Shown: positions 62,022-64,000 of the stretch, piece after piece | Numbering within the stretch: position 1 is the stretch's first letter | How the letters are laid out: each line of letters begins with the position of its first letter | Assembly (NCBI GenBank): GCA_028874215.1 | Contig: JAPPLF010000018.1 | Coordinates: 16,980-80,979, forward strand | Reading direction: 5' to 3' | Length of the DNA stretch: 64,000 nucleotides | Source: Acidobacteriota bacterium | Lineage (GTDB): Bacteria > Acidobacteriota > UBA6911 > RPQK01 > JAJDTT01 | Program-made: the position numbers and the translations under genes | The notes under the pieces: generated by a model | What the model saw: only the letters and a program-made list of their open reading frames with translations | Told to the model about the DNA's origin: nothing | Databases searched by the model: none

Positions 62022-64000
62022 GTGTCAAAAGTGAAAAAGGAATCCTCTCCACTACTTAACCGTTTGCTTACGGGCCGACCTCAACTAAACAGAGAAGCTA
62101 CGAAACGCCGCAAGACATTCAATTACCTTACCGTTAAACGCAGCGACGTCGATGACTTTATCTCCAAGGGTTGGGAAATGGACAAGGAACTCAAGATAAA
62201 GGTTCGACTCAAGCGCCCGAAGGGAATCGACAAGCAATTGGAAGATCGATTATGGATGTTCTTCTTTAAGGTGGGTTATCCTGAATTAAATGAAGGTCGG
62301 AAGTTCACTGTTCAGATCAAACGCCACAACGTCCCTCCAATTCGTAAGCAAATTGATGTATTCGCCAAGGACGACGAGACTGTCGTTGTGGCCGAATGCA
62401 AAGCGTCAACCACACTAGGTAGGCGAAGCCTTCAAAAGGACATCGAGGAATTCGCAAATCTGAAGGGAGCGATTGCGAATTCGATTAAGAAACATTTCGG
62501 GCCGAGTTTTAAACCAAAAATCATCTGGCTATTCGTTACCGAAAACATTATCTGGTCACAGCCCGACAAAATTCGCGCTGCTGGAGAGAACATACGAATC
62601 GTTACAGAGCGTGAGCTGCGATACTATGTGCAGATCTCTAATCACATCGGCTCCGCTGCACGTTATCAATTCCTCGCTGAATTCCTAAAGAATCAGGACA
62701 TTCCTGAGCTAGCAGAAAAGACGGTTCCAGCTATTCGAGGCAAACTAGGTGGGCGGAAGTTTTACTCATTTGTAACCACACCAAAGGATTTGTTAAAGAT
62801 AAGCTTTGTAAACCATAGATCGTTAAATGATCCTGGAGGTGTTCCCTCTTATCAACGATTGGTTAGTCGAACGAGGTTGCGCCAAGTAGCGCAATTCATC
62901 AATAACAGAGGATTCTTTCCGACAAATATTCTCGTTAACTTCATCTCCAGCGTTCGATTTGACTCCATTAAGAAAAATAAACTTGCTGATGTCACTTTTG
63001 GAACACTTTATCTTCCAAATCGGTATCGATCTGTGTGGATCATCGACGGGCAGCATAGATTATATGGATTCACAGATGCTGAGGAGCAGCACCTATCTCA
63101 AAATATTGTGGTAATCGCATTTGAAAAACTCTCTCGCGAAGACGAGGCTAATCTGTTTGTGACGATTAATCATGAGCAAAAATCGGTGCCAAAGACACTT
63201 CTGGATGATCTGGAAGGAGATTTGAAATGGGGCTCAGATAAACCCCATGAACGTATTGGCGCCATCGCTGCTCGGTTAATCAACGCACTGAACGGTGATG
63301 TGGGTGAAGCATTTTATAATCGAGTAGTCCAACAAGGAATCACGGCAACGGAAAAAACATGCCTCACCATTCCGGGCCTAAAGATCGGAATCAAACGGTC
63401 GGGGCTCATTGGAAAAGTCAATCGCCGGCCGAAAGTCTACCTGCTCGGTCCATTTTCGGGAGCAACAGACCAAGAGACATTGGAACGTGCAAGGTCAGCC
63501 ATCAATAGCTACTTTGCTCTAATTCGAGATAATGGTGCAGTGCACTGGCAAAAGGGGCGATCAGGATTTCTATGTACTAACATCTCGATTCAAGCGTATC
63601 TATTGCTTTTTTCGGCACTAATTGAATACATGGAATCGAGCATGGGAGTGGACACTAAGCAACTCAGACCCAAAGAAATCGTTCTTGGAATTGACAAATA
63701 TTTGGAGCCAGTTTTGAAGTTTCTCTCCGGAGCTGATGAAGTTCAAATGGAGAGGAGATTCAAAGTGCAATACGGTTCCGGTGGGCCGCGGGAATACTTT
63801 TATCGGCTTTGTCGACTCGTAAAACAGAATTTCAGTAGTTTTTCGCCAGCCGGGATGGACGATTGGGAAGAAGAACAATCTGAAGAGAACATCGCAATCG
63901 CTGATAAGAAACTGAAGGACATTAATATTGAGGTGCAAAAATATAGGGGATTATATATTGAGGTTGACAGAGCGTCAACTCCCGGTGTTAAATCCTCGGC
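62022..64000 (+). CDS. PD-(D/E)XK nuclease-like plus DGQHR (DndB-like) domain protein, 3' end beyond the window
   Basis: About 659 residues are visible without a stop. GTG 62022 has GGAG 5 nt upstream; GTG 62031 is an alternative. Residues 70-205 fit a restriction-endonuclease fold: a helix around EDRLWMFFFKVGY, then KQIDVFAKDD with Asp112 and VVVAECKAST with Glu125-x-Lys127. Residues about 245-500 hold a DGQHR domain: WIIDGQHRLYGF at 339-350 and FVTINHEQKSVPKTLLDDL near 380-400. DGQHR domains occur in DndB, the regulator of DNA phosphorothioation, and in related defence loci. Codon use is AT-rich, unlike all genes to the left, indicating transfer. The fusion suggests a self-contained modification-sensing nuclease, which is inference. 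Confidence 0.78.
   Translation, partial: MSKVKKESSPLLNRLLTGRPQLNREATKRRKTFNYLTVKRSDVDDFISKGWEMDKELKIKVRLKRPKGIDKQLEDRLWMFFFKVGYPELNEGRKFTVQIKRHNVPPIRKQIDVFAKDDETVVVAECKASTTLGRRSLQKDIEEFANLKGAIANSIKKHFGPSFKPKIIWLFVTENIIWSQPDKIRAAGENIRIVTERELRYYVQISNHIGSAARYQFLAEFLKNQDIPELAEKTVPAIRGKLGGRKFYSFVTTPKDLLKISFVNHRSLNDPGGVPSYQRLVSRTRLRQVAQFINNRGFFPTNILVNFISSVRFDSIKKNKLADVTFGTLYLPNRYRSVWIIDGQHRLYGFTDAEEQHLSQNIVVIAFEKLSREDEANLFVTINHEQKSVPKTLLDDLEGDLKWGSDKPHERIGAIAARLINALNGDVGEAFYNRVVQQGITATEKTCLTIPGLKIGIKRSGLIGKVNRRPKVYLLGPFSGATDQETLERARSAINSYFALIRDNGAVHWQKGRSGFLCTNISIQAYLLLFSALIEYMESSMGVDTKQLRPKEIVLGIDKYLEPVLKFLSGADEVQMERRFKVQYGSGGPREYFYRLCRLVKQNFSSFSPAGMDDWEEEQSEENIAIADKKLKDINIEVQKYRGLYIEVDRASTPGVKSS

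Noticed and set aside
1..64000. CRISPR arrays, tRNA or rRNA genes, insertion sequences, prophage
   Set aside because: No regularly spaced repeats, cloverleaf-like segments, transposase motifs or phage structural genes were seen by eye. A covariance-model scan could still find a tRNA.

Overview
This 64 kb window is GC-rich bacterial DNA, apart from its right-hand 2.3 kb. The gene content is secreted polysaccharide-degrading enzymes and lipoproteins, several formylglycine sulfatases, Tat-exported Gfo/Idh/MocA oxidoreductases, a DUF1549/DUF1553 plus DUF1501 pair, DUF1080, DUF2911 and a paired PafB/PafC-like WYL locus. This suggests an uncultured Acidobacteriota lineage, with Planctomycetota or Verrucomicrobiota as alternatives. 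That assignment rests on gene content only, and no rRNA or tRNA gene was seen.

Layout. 0.0-2.7 kb: an RND/HlyD-type efflux pair on the minus strand, with a substrate-binding domain fused to TolC. 2.9-31 kb: a dense catabolic region with two intact and one truncated exo-sialidase-like genes, a Rieske oxygenase, two alpha/beta hydrolases, three full-length members of an uncharacterised propeller-type family, a propeller-PHP (DUF3604) lipoprotein, DUF1080, four sulfatases, an MFS-hydrolase-racemase-sulfatase operon, a GH109-like enzyme and a tandem pair of Gfo/Idh/MocA genes. 31-35 kb: an orphan Phd-type antitoxin, DUF2911, a Cu/Zn-SOD-like lipoprotein that has lost nearly all metal ligands, and two coupled WYL regulators. 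34.9-40.2 kb: ferredoxin, isochorismatase-like hydrolase, MBOAT acyltransferase, SGNH-like partner and pdxA, all on the plus strand. 40.3-43.8 kb: a probable alpha/alpha-toroid enzyme and a fourth propeller-family gene.

43.8-48.7 kb holds the most striking locus. A two-gene cassette encodes a RecQ-type helicase fused to a phosphoribosyltransferase domain, translationally coupled to a DprA-like protein with two winged-helix domains. It is bracketed by a direct repeat of about 590 bp: the 3' end of the fourth propeller gene is present again, almost identical, on the far side as a headless pseudogene. An orphan RHH antitoxin abuts that junction, followed by a uracil-DNA-glycosylase-family gene.

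49.7-61.3 kb: a duplicated Spy/LTxxQ protein, the DUF1549/DUF1501 cluster, a methyltransferase, a K+ channel with two RCK modules and a two-subunit sodium:solute symporter. 61.4-64 kb: a decayed zeta-toxin-like kinase with a small overlapping partner ORF, then an AT-richer, apparently imported gene running off the window. It fuses a PD-(D/E)XK nuclease-like domain to a DGQHR (DndB-like) domain.

Taken together, the left half looks like a scavenging locus for sulfated and possibly sialylated glycans. From about 43.8 kb onward, defence and toxin-antitoxin pieces are scattered between housekeeping genes.
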